Below, in pieces: positions 51,359 through 52,318 of a stretch of 52,318 nucleotides of DNA. The DNA is taken from NCBI RefSeq assembly GCF_001189845.1, contig NZ_LFLZ01000063.1, forward strand, positions 1 through 52,318. Reading direction: 5' to 3'. This DNA is from Bradyrhizobium tropiciagri (GTDB taxonomy: Bacteria > Pseudomonadota > Alphaproteobacteria > Rhizobiales > Xanthobacteraceae). Below the pieces are notes generated by a model that was not told where the DNA came from, searched no databases, and was given only the letters and a program-made list of their open reading frames with translations. Every line of letters begins with the position of its first letter. Positions within the stretch are counted from its first letter, which is position 1. The position numbers and the translations under genes are program-made.

Positions 51359-52153
51359 TCAGCGTCCCGTGAAAACTGGCTTGCGCCGTTCGATCACGGC
51401 GGCGAGCCCTTCGCGGGCATCGGCCATTCCCGAGAGTTCGGCGACGGTGCGCGCCTCTTCCGACAGGCACTGCTCGATGCTGGTGCCGGTGCCGGCCCAG
51501 ACCAGCCGCTTGGTCGCCGCCAGCGCCTTCGGCGCACCGGCCGCAAGCTCGCGCGCCAGCGCCAGCGAAGCGTCGGCAAGCTCGGCATCGGGCACCACCT
51601 TGGTGACGATGCCCATCTGCAACGCTTCGGCCGCCGGGATCACCGGGTTGGTCAACAGGATCGACATCGCCCGCCGCAACCCCACCAGCCGCGACAGCGT
51701 GACGGAGACGCCGGCATCGGGCGCCATCGCCACCCGCGTCGCACCGGCGAGGAACTTTGCCGACTCCGCCGCGATCACGATGTCGGAGGCGCAGACCAGG
51801 CCGAAGCCGCCGCCGCCCGCGGCAAAGCCCTGCACCGAGGCGATGACAGGCGCATCCAGCCTCAGCAACCCGGTTACCGCATTCTGCAGATAGGCGGTGG
51901 CCTGCCGGATATAGTCCGGCAGCTTCTGGCCCTTGGAGGCAAACGCGCGGACATCGCCGCCCGCGCAGAAATTGGCGCCCTCGCCGCTCAGCAGCACGAC
52001 GCGCAGATCCGGATGGCCGTGGCAGACCATGATGGCGTCGCACAGCGCGCTCAAGAGCTCGGCGCTCATGCCGTTGGCCGCATCGGGACGGTTGAGCCGC
52101 AACCGCGCGATGCCGTCGGTGATGTCGAGCAGAACGGGGCCCTTGTCGATCAT
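51359..52153 (-). CDS. Enoyl-CoA hydratase/isomerase family protein, isomerase-like active site
   Basis: This 264-aa crotonase has the oxyanion-hole segments NFCAGGDVRAF and AAGGGGFGLVC, but both hydratase glutamates appear to be absent (GGGFGL replaces GGGxEL; AGATRVAM replaces the PE region). An Asp in AMAPDAGVSVTL is placed as in PaaG/enoyl-CoA isomerases, so double-bond shifting rather than hydration is likely. It heads the 48.5-52.2 kb minus operon. ATG 52153 has GGAAAGG upstream. Confidence 0.88.
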   Translation of the reverse strand: MIDKGPVLLDITDGIARLRLNRPDAANGMSAELLSALCDAIMVCHGHPDLRVVLLSGEGANFCAGGDVRAFASKGQKLPDYIRQATAYLQNAVTGLLRLDAPVIASVQGFAAGGGGFGLVCASDIVIAAESAKFLAGATRVAMAPDAGVSVTLSRLVGLRRAMSILLTNPVIPAAEALQMGIVTKVVPDAELADASLALARELAAGAPKALAATKRLVWAGTGTSIEQCLSEEARTVAELSGMADAREGLAAVIERRKPVFTGR

Positions 52154-52201
52154 GGCGAGACACCTTTCCTAGAGCAGGTCAGATCGAAGCGGATGGCGAT
52201 G

Positions 52202-52318
52202 GTGCGCTCCCTCTCCCCGTCCTTACGGGGAGAGGGTTGGGGTGAGGGGCTGTCTCCGCATAAGCGGCGACAGCTAGATTCGCGGAAACTCCCCCTCACC
52301 CGAAACGCATCTAACGAT
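52202..52318. repeat. Composite hairpin repeat, copy at the right edge (cut by window end)
   Basis: GTGCGCTCCCTC(T)CCCCG ... ACGGGGAGAGGGTTGGGGTGAG is nearly identical to 48266-48315 and is followed by the same CGCGGA...ACTCCCCCTCACCC block. The two copies flank the 48.5-52.2 kb operon. The right part is missing because the window ends. Confidence 0.75.

Overview
The window looks like chromosome of a Bradyrhizobium-type alphaproteobacterium (Nitrobacteraceae). The grounds are high GC with strong third-position bias, AapJ/Q/M-type and Liv-type ABC transporters, crotonase/SDR/CoA-ligase catabolic operons, and intergenic spacers built from short palindromic mosaic repeats that I recall from this genus. 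The genus call is inference. I see no rRNA, tRNA, CRISPR array, transposase, integrase or phage gene.

Region 1 (1-12.3 kb) handles small nitrogen compounds. On the minus strand a FadR-type GntR regulator is followed by two tandem amidases and a periplasmic binding protein. Next to it is an Aap-type amino-acid importer split around an RpiR regulator: permeases AapQ and AapM (the latter frameshifted) read left, while rpiR, a class III aminotransferase, AapJ and an Asp/Glu-racemase-like protein read right. No ATPase gene (aapP) is present. A 12-bp-arm inverted repeat lies in the rpiR/aapQ divergent gap.

Region 2 (12.4-22.8 kb) holds single genes: a DUF3829 lipo/periplasmic-type protein, an MHS-family MFS symporter, a Bcr/CflA efflux pump, a DUF983 membrane protein divergent from a MocR-type regulator, a serine hydrolase, a 67-aa Cys-rich protein, an exported beta-propeller protein and a triple-rhodanese protein.

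Region 3 (22.9-30.8 kb) has the glycogen genes glgC-glgA with a 4-nt overlap, a small unknown protein, an AmpC-fold hydrolase, a membrane-fused spermidine-synthase-like protein lacking the usual catalytic Asp, and a DUF417 membrane protein.

Region 4 (30.9-52.2 kb) is an acyl-CoA catabolic island of four transcription units. (a) Minus: tetR, CoA ligase, SDR, crotonase, nitronate-monooxygenase-like flavoprotein and a Liv-type binding protein (frameshifted). (b) Plus, divergent from that tetR: a DUF35 zinc-ribbon protein and a thiolase-like protein whose nucleophilic Cys is Ser. (c) A second tetR, divergent from a plus operon of phytoene-desaturase-like FAD oxidoreductase, LivF, LivG, long-chain CoA ligase, LivH, LivM, LivK-like binding protein and a quinone-reductase-like flavoprotein. 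(d) Minus: crotonase/isomerase, SDR, HSL-type esterase and acyl-CoA dehydrogenase. Together these suggest import, CoA activation and beta-oxidation-like breakdown of a carboxylic acid, possibly alicyclic, aromatic or isoprenoid. The substrate cannot be read from the sequence.

Two genes carry one-base deletions in otherwise intact reading frames. These are either recent pseudogenes or sequencing errors.
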